Positions 44,735-54,200 of a stretch of 64,000 nt of DNA are shown here, in pieces (the first letter of the stretch is position 1; every line of letters begins with the position of its first letter). Location of the stretch: NCBI RefSeq assembly GCF_000744945.1, contig NZ_JQMX01000001.1:1550001-1614000 (forward strand). The letters run 5' to 3'. This stretch comes from Carnobacterium maltaromaticum DSM 20342 (GTDB lineage Bacteria > Bacillota > Bacilli > Lactobacillales > Carnobacteriaceae). The notes beneath the pieces were generated by a model. The model was given only the letters and a program-made list of their open reading frames with translations. It was not told where the DNA came from and searched no databases. Made by a program: the position numbers and the translations under genes.

Positions 44735-46180
44735 ATGATACACACAAAATTAGACCCGTTTCCGAAAGACTTTTTATGGGGTTCAGCTTCAGCCGCCTAT
44801 CAAGTCGAAGGAGCATGGAATCTCGATGGAAAAGGAAAATCTGTTTGGGATGAATTTGTTCGAATTCCAAATAAAACATTTAAAGGCAGTAATGGAGATG
44901 TAGCCGTTGACCACTACCATCGCTTTAAAGAAGATATCGCTTTGATGGCTGAACAGGGGTTAAAAACCTATCGCTTCTCAATTGCTTGGACACGAATTTT
45001 ACCTGATGGACGAGGAGAAATCAATCAAAAAGGGTTAGATTTTTATAGCGACCTAATTAACGAGCTTTTAAAGTACGGAATTGAACCGATTGTTACTCTT
45101 TATCATTGGGATTTGCCACAAGCTTTAGAGGATGCTTATGGTGGTTGGGAATCTCGTCAAGTTATTCAAGATTTTACTAACTATGCAAAAATTTTATTTG
45201 ATGCCTACTCTGATCGGGTTAACTATTGGGTCTCACTAAATGAACAAAATGTCTTTATGATGCACGGCTTTTTAATGGCCTCTCATCCACCCGCTGTAAC
45301 AGATCCTAAACGTATGTATGCAGCAAATCATATTGCTAATCTTGCTAACGCTTCTGTTATTAAAGCTTTTAGAGATGGAAAATACCCTGGAAAAATCGGT
45401 CCTAGTTTTGCTATGAGCCCTGCTTATGCTGTCGATTGTCAGCCGGAAAATGTAATCGCTACCGAAAATATGTTGGATTTATTCACTAATTTTTGGATGG
45501 ATGTTTACGTCTATGGTCGCTATCCTAAGGTCGCTTTAAAAAATCTAGCAAAAAATGGACTGGCTCCTGTTTTTGAAGCAGGTGATGAAGACTTATTAAA
45601 AGCTGGAAAACCTGATTTTATGGGTGTGAATTATTACCAATCTATGACCATTGCCAGTAATCCATTAGATGGTGTGACCATGACTGGTGAAGCAAACTAT
45701 TCTGGTAAAAAAGGAACAACAAAAGAAGCAGGCCAGCCTGGCATGTATAAAATTGTATCAAATCCTTATTTAGAAAAAACAAATTGGGACTGGACAATTG
45801 ATCCAGCAGGTTTAAGAATTAGTTTACGTCGCATTTCAAGCCGCTATGATTTACCTATTTTAATTACTGAAAATGGCTTAGGTGATTTTGATACGCTAGA
45901 AGCAGATGGTCAGGTTCATGATCAACCTCGGATTGATTACTTAAAAACCCATTGTCTAGCTATCCAAGAAGCCATAACAGATGGCGTTGAAGTCCTTGGC
46001 TATTGTACATGGAGTTTTACCGATTTATTAAGCTGGTTAAATGGTTATCAAAAACGCTATGGTTTTGTCTATGTAGATCGCGATGAAACGAATGAAAAAG
46101 AGTTAAAACGCTATAAAAAAGATAGTTTTAATTGGTATCGTGATGTCATTCGAACAAATGGAGCAAGTCTTTCAGAATAG
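44735..46180 (+). CDS. GH1 glycosidase, probable 6-phospho-beta-glucosidase
   Basis: 481 residues. The N-terminal FPKDFLWGSASAAYQVEGAW is the GH1 signature. The acid/base Glu is in WVSLNEQNVF and the nucleophile Glu in LPILITENGLGDFD. The C-terminal LLSWLNGYQKRYGFVYVD carries the Ser, Lys and Tyr spacing used by phospho-beta-glucosidases to bind the 6-phosphate. It is followed by a cellobiose-type PTS EIIC gene, consistent with uptake and cleavage of phosphorylated beta-glucosides. RBS AAAGGAG precedes the ATG. Confidence 0.88.
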   Translation: MIHTKLDPFPKDFLWGSASAAYQVEGAWNLDGKGKSVWDEFVRIPNKTFKGSNGDVAVDHYHRFKEDIALMAEQGLKTYRFSIAWTRILPDGRGEINQKGLDFYSDLINELLKYGIEPIVTLYHWDLPQALEDAYGGWESRQVIQDFTNYAKILFDAYSDRVNYWVSLNEQNVFMMHGFLMASHPPAVTDPKRMYAANHIANLANASVIKAFRDGKYPGKIGPSFAMSPAYAVDCQPENVIATENMLDLFTNFWMDVYVYGRYPKVALKNLAKNGLAPVFEAGDEDLLKAGKPDFMGVNYYQSMTIASNPLDGVTMTGEANYSGKKGTTKEAGQPGMYKIVSNPYLEKTNWDWTIDPAGLRISLRRISSRYDLPILITENGLGDFDTLEADGQVHDQPRIDYLKTHCLAIQEAITDGVEVLGYCTWSFTDLLSWLNGYQKRYGFVYVDRDETNEKELKRYKKDSFNWYRDVIRTNGASLSE

Positions 46181-46184
46181 ATTC

Positions 46185-46306
46185 AGGCTAATTTCATCTC
46201 GCAAGCCTCTTGAAGAAAAAGATAAATGACAAAAATGTAAATAGACACTTTTCCTGAAATTTTCTATTTTCTAGTCGCGCCTACACTGCGGGCTAAATAT
46301 ACTATA
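46185..46306 (+). repeat. Diverged copy of the dispersed leader repeat
   Basis: AGGCTAATTTCATCTCGCAA, the central AAAAAGATAAATGAC and TTTTCTATTTTCTAG follow the order and length (~122 bp) of the family, but many positions differ. The normal CAACAAACTTTTTAT end has become TAAATATACTATAT. It again fills the gap between two genes and stops just before AAGGAG. Confidence 0.6.
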
Positions 46307-46323
46307 TAAGGAGTTGTTTTATT

Positions 46324-47664
46324 ATGATGGATAAATTAGAAATTTTTTTAAATAAATTTTTAGGTCCTATTGCCAATTGGATGAATAAAAGCAAATTTTT
46401 TAGTGCCCTATCTGAAGCTTTTATGCGGACGACACCCGTCACTCTAGGTGCAGCGGTCTTAATGATTATCGGAAATTTCCCGATACCTGCTTGGGTTGCA
46501 TTTGTAGAAAGTTCTGGCTTAAAGGTTCATTTTGATTCAGTTATCGGTGCTACTCTCAATGCTATTTCCATTTTTATCGTATTTAACTTTGCTTATGTTT
46601 ATGCTAAAAAAGAAAATTACAATCCACTTTCTGCTGGTTTACTAGCAGTTGGTAGTTTCTTTATTTTAATGCCGCAACAAGTTGCAGTTCCTACTCTTGA
46701 AACTGCAGTCACTAAATTCCCTTCACAAGGAATTGTTACTGGCACGACAAATGTTGAGGCTTTTCAAACTTTATACACTGGCGGAACAGGATTGTTAGTT
46801 GCTATTATTGTTGGATATATCGTTGCGCGTTTGTATGTCTTTTTAAATAAAAAAAATCTAGTCGTTAAAATGCCGGACAGTGTCCCACCTAATGTTGCGG
46901 AATCTCTAAGTCCTTCTCTTTTAGCAGGTGCGATTTTTATTTTCTTCTTTATTATTCGCTTGTTATTTAGCTTTACACCTTTTGGCAGTGTTTTTGCTTT
47001 TGTCTTTGGCTCGATTCAAGCTCCTTTACAAGCATTAACAGGATCCCCAATTACTATTATTATCATCTTTACTATAGCTAATATGCTTTGGTTCTTTGGG
47101 ATTCATCCTAACATGGTTTATGGAGTCGTGATGCCTATGTTGCTTGCCAATAGTGTTGCCAATATGAATGCCTTTCGTGAAGGTCAACCATTACCATTCT
47201 TATTAGCCACAGTAATTGCTCAAGTATGTGGAAATGGCTTTGGTGGGCAAGGAAGCACGTATGGCTTAGTAGTTGCTATGTTTACAGCAAAATCTGAACG
47301 GTATAAACAACTCTTAAAATTAGCTGGGCCACCAAGTATTTTTAATGTAAATGAGCCTCTTGTTTTTGGAGCACCATTAATGTTAAATCCTATCTTTTTT
47401 ATTCCAATGGCTATCACACCTTTAATTATGGGAAGTACGGCTTGGATTTTAGTAAAATTATTAAACTTTACCGAATTAAATCCACTTATTTCCTTACCTT
47501 GGACCACTCCTGCTCCAATTTTAATGGGATTACAAGGTGGTTGGAAATATTTAATTATTTTCGCTGTTGTCTTTATCTTAAATTTAATTATTTGGTTCCC
47601 ATTTTTCCGTATCGCTGACAATCGTGCAGTCGATGAGGAGAAAGCTTTCGCAGAATCAAACTAA
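46324..47664 (+). CDS. PTS cellobiose/beta-glucoside-type EIIC permease
   Basis: 446 residues with about ten membrane helices. MRTTPVTLGAAVLMIIGNFP, FGIHPNMVYGVVMP and GGQGSTYGLVVAMF, then IFNVNEPLVFGAPL with the substrate-binding Asn-Glu, define the lactose/cellobiose EIIC (CelB) family. It translocates and helps phosphorylate beta-glucosides. EIIA and EIIB partners are not encoded in the window and must come from elsewhere. ATG 46324 is followed by a second ATG; AAGGAG supports either. Confidence 0.88.
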   Translation: MMDKLEIFLNKFLGPIANWMNKSKFFSALSEAFMRTTPVTLGAAVLMIIGNFPIPAWVAFVESSGLKVHFDSVIGATLNAISIFIVFNFAYVYAKKENYNPLSAGLLAVGSFFILMPQQVAVPTLETAVTKFPSQGIVTGTTNVEAFQTLYTGGTGLLVAIIVGYIVARLYVFLNKKNLVVKMPDSVPPNVAESLSPSLLAGAIFIFFFIIRLLFSFTPFGSVFAFVFGSIQAPLQALTGSPITIIIIFTIANMLWFFGIHPNMVYGVVMPMLLANSVANMNAFREGQPLPFLLATVIAQVCGNGFGGQGSTYGLVVAMFTAKSERYKQLLKLAGPPSIFNVNEPLVFGAPLMLNPIFFIPMAITPLIMGSTAWILVKLLNFTELNPLISLPWTTPAPILMGLQGGWKYLIIFAVVFILNLIIWFPFFRIADNRAVDEEKAFAESN

Positions 47665-47685
47665 CTTAAATTTATTCGTTGATTG

Positions 47686-47718
47686 ACTGAATCAGAAAAA
47701 CTTTATTTCTGATTCAGT
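47686..47718. terminator. Terminator overlapping the end of the RpiR gene
   Basis: ACTGAATCAGAAA pairs with TTTCTGATTCAGT and is followed by TTCTTC-TTTTTT on the plus strand. It serves the EIIC gene and overlaps the last codons of the convergent regulator. Confidence 0.75.
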
Positions 47719-48467
47719 TCTTCTTTTTTACCAGAATGCATTAATAAATATAATTTTTTAACTAACGTCTCAATTATAAAAACAACAGGCAATTGAGAAG
47801 AAATATCCACATTATACTGTAAACGATCATAAGAAGTATCATAGGACAAATTAATACTCGTTAGACCGGCAAGATGATTCTCAATATGATTGGTAATACT
47901 TACCGAGAATGCCTCTGCCTCTTTTAAAAGATTTGCAATATGAAGTATCTCGAACGTTTCACCGGAAACAGAAAAAAGTAACGTAACATCCTTTGGACTG
48001 TGCTTCTGACTTTCTTTTAAATAAGGTAAATAAAGGGACGTTGAATGAAAACTACGCAAACCAATTGTGGTAAATTGCTTCGCTGCATACTCTGCCATAA
48101 CGCCAGATGAACCCATACCTAAGCAATAAATTAAGGGCGCTTCGATTAATTTTGCTGTAATAAGATCAATTTGTTCTTCTAAGTCATTAGAAAAAACATC
48201 TAATGGCAAAATTCCTCGGCGCCTTTCTTCATTCTTTAAAATGCTTTTTTGTTGCTCCACATAATTTTTAATTGCTACTTTCATTTCTGGGAAACTAGCA
48301 AATCCAGCTTTTTGGGAAAAGCGCATGACGGTTGCCGGCGATACATGTACAGCTTCAGCCAATTCTCGAATACGCATAAAAGCCACTTGCTCTAAATTCC
48401 CATTGATATATTTAATTAAAAGTTGATCTAGGTCAGTATAGGTTTCTGTATCAAATAAATCGAACAT
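47703..48467 (-). CDS. RpiR/MurR-family regulator of the beta-glucoside region
   Basis: 254 residues from ATG 48467, ten bases after AAAGGAG. The helix-turn-helix is LAEAVHVSPATVMRFSQKAG, and the SIS domain (~105-230) has CLGMGSSGVMAEYAAKQF and LLFSVSGETFEILHI. It is transcribed divergently from the ROK kinase gene and convergently with EIIC, so it probably regulates this beta-glucoside set in response to a sugar phosphate. Confidence 0.85.
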   Translation of the reverse strand: MFDLFDTETYTDLDQLLIKYINGNLEQVAFMRIRELAEAVHVSPATVMRFSQKAGFASFPEMKVAIKNYVEQQKSILKNEERRRGILPLDVFSNDLEEQIDLITAKLIEAPLIYCLGMGSSGVMAEYAAKQFTTIGLRSFHSTSLYLPYLKESQKHSPKDVTLLFSVSGETFEILHIANLLKEAEAFSVSITNHIENHLAGLTSINLSYDTSYDRLQYNVDISSQLPVVFIIETLVKKLYLLMHSGKKEELNQK

Positions 48468-48543
48468 GCAAAAATCACTCCTTTGTAGTATCATTAACTT
48501 TATTCTAGCTTAAAAAAATTTACTCGTAAAGGCGGTTATTCAT

Positions 48544-49446
48544 TTGACAAATTACATTGGAATCGACATTGGCGGAACTGCAGTAAAATATGCGTTATTG
48601 GATGAAAAAGGAACCATTACGCAAGCCGGGAAAAAACAAAGTCCGAAAACCCTTGAAGCATTAATTACTTGCCTAAAAAACATTCAAAATGAATTCTCTT
48701 CTCTTCCAATTGTTGGTATTGCTCTAAGCATGCCGGGGTTAATTGATTCTAGTACAGGTCATGCAGTTCATGGTGGAGCTTTAACTTTTATTCGTGATTG
48801 CAATATTCGGGATATCTTAACCGAAGCTTGTCAAACAACTATTCATATCGAAAATGACGGAAAATGTGCCGCATTGGGCGAGTATTGGCAAGGTCGTTTA
48901 GCCGGACATTCAAATGGAGTTGCTTTAGTTTTAGGTACAGGTATTGGCGGCGGAATTATCGTTAATGATCAGTTATTAAAAGGGGCCCATTTATCTGCTG
49001 GTGAATTTTCTTTCATTCAAACCTCTCAAGATTTTGGCGAATTAAAAGATCTTTTTGCTTACAGAAACAGTGTACCCCTGCTGGTAAAAAACTATGCCGA
49101 AGAAAAAGATATTCCTCTGAAAGATATGGATGGAAAGATTTTCTTTAAAGCCGTTGACGATGAAGAACCTTTAGCAGTTAAGCTCCTAGAAGATTACTGC
49201 CAGTCTTTGACACAGCAAATTATGAATTTACAAACCATTCTAGATCCGGAAGTGATTACTATTGGTGGAGGTATTAGTAAACAAGGACGCTTATTTGAAT
49301 TAATTGACTATTACTTAGATAGCTATCTTAAAAAAGTCCCATATCCGATTGTTCGTCCAACTGTTTGTCAATCAACACTAGGAAATCACGCTAATTTATT
49401 AGGTGCTCTAAAGAATTATTTTATTCAAACTGAGTTAAATAGTTAA
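48544..49446 (+). CDS. ROK-family sugar kinase (beta-glucoside kinase or glucokinase type)
   Basis: 300 residues, TTG start at 48544 with AAAGGCGG upstream. ATP-binding motif YIGIDIGGTAVKYALLD, catalytic region HIENDGKCAALGEYW (Asp as base), and phosphate motif LVLGTGIGGGIIV are present. The Cys-rich zinc motif of bacterial glucokinases is missing, as in BglK-like ROK kinases that phosphorylate cellobiose or other beta-glucosides. Neighbours (6-phospho-beta-glucosidase, EIIC, RpiR) support a beta-glucoside role. Confidence 0.85.
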   Translation: MTNYIGIDIGGTAVKYALLDEKGTITQAGKKQSPKTLEALITCLKNIQNEFSSLPIVGIALSMPGLIDSSTGHAVHGGALTFIRDCNIRDILTEACQTTIHIENDGKCAALGEYWQGRLAGHSNGVALVLGTGIGGGIIVNDQLLKGAHLSAGEFSFIQTSQDFGELKDLFAYRNSVPLLVKNYAEEKDIPLKDMDGKIFFKAVDDEEPLAVKLLEDYCQSLTQQIMNLQTILDPEVITIGGGISKQGRLFELIDYYLDSYLKKVPYPIVRPTVCQSTLGNHANLLGALKNYFIQTELNS

Positions 49447-49450
49447 CATA

Positions 49451-49496
49451 AAAAAAGTCAGCCATTTAGTTAAACTAAATGGCTGACTTTTTTTTA
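49451..49496. terminator. Bidirectional terminator
   Basis: AAAAAAGTCAGCCATTTAGT pairs with ACTAAATGGCTGACTTTTTT. Confidence 0.93.
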
Positions 49497-49529
49497 TTCA
49501 CTATATCTACTATTTCTAAATATTAACGA

Positions 49530-50435
49530 CTATAATTTAAAATAATCACCTACTAGTTTAGCAGATTTTGCAATTAATTCATCTTGATAAGCGTCATCCT
49601 TGTTGGTTTTATTTGAAAAGATAACTAAGACTATCGGTTTTCTGTCTGGTGGGTATAAGACAGCAATATCATTTCTCGTCCCATATGAAGCGGCACCTGA
49701 TTTATCGCCAACAAGTATATCTGTCGGAATCCCAGCTCGAATCAAATTTCCGCCTGTTTTATTCTCAACTAACTGCTTTTTATAAAAAGTTAATTTATCA
49801 GGAGCTAGAGTCTTGTCTGCAGTCAATTTTTTTAAATCCAGCGCAATCGCTTTTGGAGTGCTTGTATCGCGACAATCACCTGGTATTGCTTCATTTAACT
49901 CTGGTTCATAGCGAACCGATTCTGTTGTATGGTCACCTAATTTTTCCAATTCTTTTTGAAATCCTGCTGGTCCGCCTAGTTGATCAAAAAGAATATTTCC
50001 TGCTGTGTTATCACTGTATTCCATCGCAGCACCAATAATATCTTTTAAGGGCATACCTATCCCAACATATTTTTCTGTAATTGGGGAATAATCAACTAAA
50101 TCTTCTTGATTAATCATCATTGTTTGATTCAGCTCATCCCAATTAAATTTATCTAGTACTAACCCACCTGCCAAGGCTTTGTACGTAGAAGCAAATGCAA
50201 AACGTTGTTCTCCATTATAATTAATGGTTTTATTCGTTTCTGTATCAATTGCATAAACTCCAAGTGTAGCTTCATATTCCTTTTCTAATTTCTTTAAGTC
50301 TGAATCTATCGCTTTATTTGAGATTTTTTGAACGGTTTTCACCTGGGCTCCTACTGGTTTCTGGCTCAATAAATAGCCTCCAACTACTGCTAAACATACA
50401 CCTACTAAAGCATAACTTTTATAATTCATTTTCAT
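49530..50435 (-). CDS. bla: Class A beta-lactamase, chromosomal Carnobacterium type (CAD-1-like)
   Basis: About 301 residues from ATG 50435 with GAGAGGGAAG upstream. An N-terminal signal or anchor segment (YALVGVCLAVVGGYLLSQ) precedes the mature enzyme. Class A motifs are AFASTYKA (Ser70-x-x-Lys73), EYSDNTAG (SDN loop), YEPELNEAIPGD (Glu166) and GDKSGAASYG, a KSG form of the usual KTG. It hydrolyses beta-lactams outside the cell. No BlaI/BlaR genes or mobile elements are adjacent, so it looks like an intrinsic chromosomal gene. C. divergens is known to carry such a penicillinase, CAD-1; identity to it is inferred. Confidence 0.88.
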   Translation of the reverse strand: MKMNYKSYALVGVCLAVVGGYLLSQKPVGAQVKTVQKISNKAIDSDLKKLEKEYEATLGVYAIDTETNKTINYNGEQRFAFASTYKALAGGLVLDKFNWDELNQTMMINQEDLVDYSPITEKYVGIGMPLKDIIGAAMEYSDNTAGNILFDQLGGPAGFQKELEKLGDHTTESVRYEPELNEAIPGDCRDTSTPKAIALDLKKLTADKTLAPDKLTFYKKQLVENKTGGNLIRAGIPTDILVGDKSGAASYGTRNDIAVLYPPDRKPIVLVIFSNKTNKDDAYQDELIAKSAKLVGDYFKL

Positions 50436-50584
50436 CTTCCCTCTCTTAATTGCATTTACTTTGTTCAACAGTAGTTTATCAATTCATAGTTAATATTCAA
50501 TTAAGGAACTTTTAAAAATATCTTGGCAAGCAAAAAAGCCCTTCTTCATTAGCTTATAATAAACTAACAAGAACTGGCTCTTAT

Positions 50585-50690
50585 TTATCTTTTTCTAACA
50601 AATGTAGTTACAAATAGAATTAATTGGCTAACGAATATTCCTGCTGAATAAAGCACGCTACCAATAATTAAGAGTAAAAAAAGATCACAT
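50585..50690 (-). pseudogene. Possible decayed membrane-protein fragment
   Basis: One minus-strand frame reads LLLIIGSVLYSAGIFVSQLI, then LFVTTFVRKR and a stop at 50585, but has no start codon and is interrupted upstream. A terminator-like hairpin lies at 50774-50799 on the plus strand (GGGACATG/CATGTCTC, then TCTTTTC). The 457-bp gap 50436-50892 holds nothing else that I can support. Confidence 0.25.
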
Positions 50691-50892
50691 CTCAAGCTGT
50701 TCAGGCAAGATGTAGTTAGAGTTACAATACAAAACTAGAATCATTGAGCCTAGTAAATCTAAACTCAGCATTTGAGGGACATGTTAGCGCATGTCTCTCT
50801 TTTCATATCTAGTATACTGCAAAACTCAATTTTCTTCTAGCCTTAAATCCGACTCATTGTTTTTCCAACATCTAACTAAAACATTCATGTTC

Positions 50893-51138
50893 CTATATCA
50901 TCTTTTTTTCTTGGTTTATTGTTGAGAAATAGTTGCCTTTATAGTAAAAACCTTCTTCAATAAAATCAATATGCAAGTATTCTTCGACTAAATAAAATTC
51001 TTTTTGTAAAAAGGTCACAATTTCTTTCTTTGTTAAGCCTACTGGAATAATGAAAACTCGATTGTATCTTTTTTTTTCGAAGCTGAGAAATTCAATATTT
51101 ATAATTTCAACGTCTAGCCATTTTTCTTCAAATTTCAT
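50893..51138 (-). CDS. Small protein of unknown function
   Basis: 81 residues, ATG preceded by GAAGGTG. Sequence MKFEEKWLDVEIINIEFLSF, then an acidic, aromatic-rich remainder (FYLVEEYLHIDFIEEGFYYK). There is no signal peptide or membrane helix. It lies directly downstream of the giant MucBP gene on the same strand but beyond that gene's terminator. I recognise no family. Confidence 0.5.
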   Translation of the reverse strand: MKFEEKWLDVEIINIEFLSFEKKRYNRVFIIPVGLTKKEIVTFLQKEFYLVEEYLHIDFIEEGFYYKGNYFSTINQEKKMI

Positions 51139-51186
51139 TTCTTTTCACCTTCTTTAATACATTTTTTCAGCATCCTACTATCTAAA

Positions 51187-51222
51187 AATTCTGAGTACTT
51201 AGTTAACTAAGTACTCAGAATT
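51187..51222. terminator. Perfect 36-bp palindromic terminator of the MucBP gene
   Basis: AATTCTGAGTACTTAGTT and its exact complement AACTAAGTACTCAGAATT meet without a loop base. On the minus strand TTTTTAG follows. Confidence 0.85.
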
Positions 51223-51233
51223 ATACTAATTTT

Positions 51234-54200
51234 TTATTTGCTGCCAATTCCTCTATAGGTAAAGTAAATTGTTTCAGGATCTTTATCGCCTAAACTCCAA
51301 TTTACTGTTACTTTACTTACAGTTCCCAATAAGGTGTATTTCTCAATTACTGGGGCTAAGACTGTCAAGGTTTGACCTGATTGAACTACTTTTACATTCG
51401 ATTTCAAGATATTTCCATATAAATCAATACAAACGACTTTAACTGGTTTTATGTCTGGATTTGTTGAATTAAATTTATAGGTTAAATTAAGAGTTTGATT
51501 GTTTTCAGTAAATCTTTGTCCTTTAAGCTCTTGAAGGCTGCTGCCAATCACAGTATAGCCCAGAATTTCTTTAGCATTATTTTCAGGCCAAATCGAATCT
51601 CCTACTAACCCTGTTCGTTTTTCTGGCTCAGCTAATTCAACACCATCTTCATTTACAAAGCGAATGGTCACTTCTCCACCAGTTGCTTTCTCATACTGAT
51701 AATTCACCGTTTGAGTTGCATTTGTAAAGCTTCCACTTGCATTGCTTGGCATTTCTACAAGTCGATAACCTGGAATTATTTTTGCTTCTGATTGGTAATG
51801 CGCACCAACCGTCCCAGTTAGGCTATCCGAGTCAGCAACTTCCACCAATGTATCTTTATCTACATAGTTGATTGTTACAGCGCCTGCCGGAATTTCACCT
51901 TTTTCAAATACATAAACAACAATTTGCTTTTTATTTGTAAAAGTTCCAGTTACGTTAGCTGGAATTTCTTTGACTGAATACCCTAATGCAACTGCTTTTT
52001 GAATTTCGGTTTGAACCTCTTCATTATTTTCACTTGTTGCATCATATCCAGCACCTAGATTTCCACTCAACGTCAAGGGACTCAATCCTGCTAGTGCTTC
52101 ACCTGTTTCTTTCACAAATTTCACTTCAACATTTGCTCCAGCTACCGGTTCACGGGTATATACAAAGGAGATAACTGTCTCTTCATTTGCATAAGTAGCC
52201 GTTTGACTTTCTGCATTTGCTACGTAGCCTTTAATCTTTTTAGCTTTTGCAGTATACTCTGTTCCAACATTCCCTTTAACTGTTACAGGCAAAGCTAATT
52301 GTTTTCCAAATTCATCTTGGTAAGTTACCTTAATTAAACCTTTTTCTATTTTATCTTTTTTGTAAATAAAGGTAACTGTTTTTTCTTCATTGGTTAAGAA
52401 GCCTACCTTTGATCCAATAAGTCGATCAAATGTATAACCAACTGTCTCTGTGGATAATAGTGGTAAAAATTCATAGGCATCACCAAACGCTCCCCGTTTA
52501 TACTCTTCTTTAAAAATAGTTCCATCAGCGCCAATATGTTTTTCTAATACTGGCTTAGCAACTTTACCCGTATAATAAATGACTTTGGTTTGCGGTTGTT
52601 TTTCTAGAGAGAACGTTAAATTTTGATTAGGATTAAGCGTATAGTTTTGGAATATACCTTCTGTTGGAGGAGTTAAAGTAACTTCATCTCCCACAGAACC
52701 TGTTATTTCTTCTGTTTTCAATATTTTTCCGATTTGGTTTTGATATTCAATGGTCAATTTGCCCGCAAGTTGACCTTTATATTTATAAATAACCTCTTGT
52801 GGTTGGTCGTTTAGTCTACCAGTAACCGGCGAACTCGTTGTTTCTCCATTCAGTGTAGCTTGTGAGAAATTATAATCTGGAAAGACTTCTTCAGTTGTTC
52901 TAAAATGATCCCCATATCTACCTGTTAATTTGATTGGTTCTGTAATCGTATCATTTGTTAACTGTATACCGTTTTGATCTACATAACGAACAGTTACATC
53001 ACCTTTACCAGTGACATCCTCACCTGTGTAGGTTAATGCAACGGTTTGAGGTGTTGTCAAGAACGTTCCCGTTTCATTGCCTGGCAGTGAGTCTATTTGG
53101 TAATGATCAAATGTTTTTAGTTCAGCAGTATAGTTTGAACCGAAATCACCTTTTAGTGTGATTGGTGCAGCTAAATCATCTCCTGCTTGATTTTTATAGG
53201 TAACTGTTACAGTACCAATCTTATTCCCTTTATATTGATAAATAACCGTTTGTGGTTCATCTGTATAAAAACCCGTAGCTGGAGCCCCATTTTCTGCTAA
53301 TTTAACAAAATCATAATTAGGAATTGTTTTTTGCTCTGTTGTATACGGGCTGCCATATAATTTATCACCATCTGCAGCTTTTTCTTCCGCAATTGCTACG
53401 CCTTCTTGATTGATATATCGTGCTACTACAGCGCCTGCTTCATTCCCAACTAACTCACCTGTATACGTAATTACCACTGTTTGTGGCATATCTGTCACAG
53501 TACCAACTGAATTTCCTGGCAATTCATTTCTAGTGTAATGGTCAAAATCTTTTAATAATTCACCATTGTTATCTGTTGCTACATTATAAGGTTGACCATA
53601 AATCCCCGTAATATAAGCAGTATCTAACAAAGTGCCTGCTTGATTGCGATACTCAATCGTAATTTTCCCTGCTTCTCCAACTTCTTCCCCTTTATAACGA
53701 TAAATAACCGTTTGAGGTTTATCACTATATAAACCTGTAGCTGATGAACCAGACGGATCAATATCGACAAATTCATAATGAGGAATATCTTTTTGTTCTG
53801 TTGTATAAGGACTTCCATACAAACCATTACCACTTGCAGGATTTTCTGGTGAAATCGTTACGCCTTCTTGATTGATATATTTGGCTATAACTTTTCCTCG
53901 ACTTTCACCAACTTCTTGCCCTTTATAGGTGTAGGTAACTACTTGAGGTTCTGCAGAATAATGTCCTTTTGCAGGAATCTCAGTTGTTACCACTCCATTA
54001 ACATCTACTGATTCCAAGTCGTAATTAGCAATTGTTTTATTTTTTGTTGTATAGGGACTTCCGTATAAACCATCCCCTTCTGCATCAACTTCTGGAGCAA
54101 TTGTAGCCCCTTCTTGATTCACATAACGAACCGTTACTCGACCTAATTCATTTCCAACTTGATTCCCCGTGTAAGTTACAATAATAGTTTGCGGAGTATC

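Noticed and set aside
51234..51300. LPXTG sorting signal at the end of the MucBP protein
   Set aside because: The C-terminus ends TIYFTYRGIGSK without LPXTG, hydrophobic helix or basic tail.
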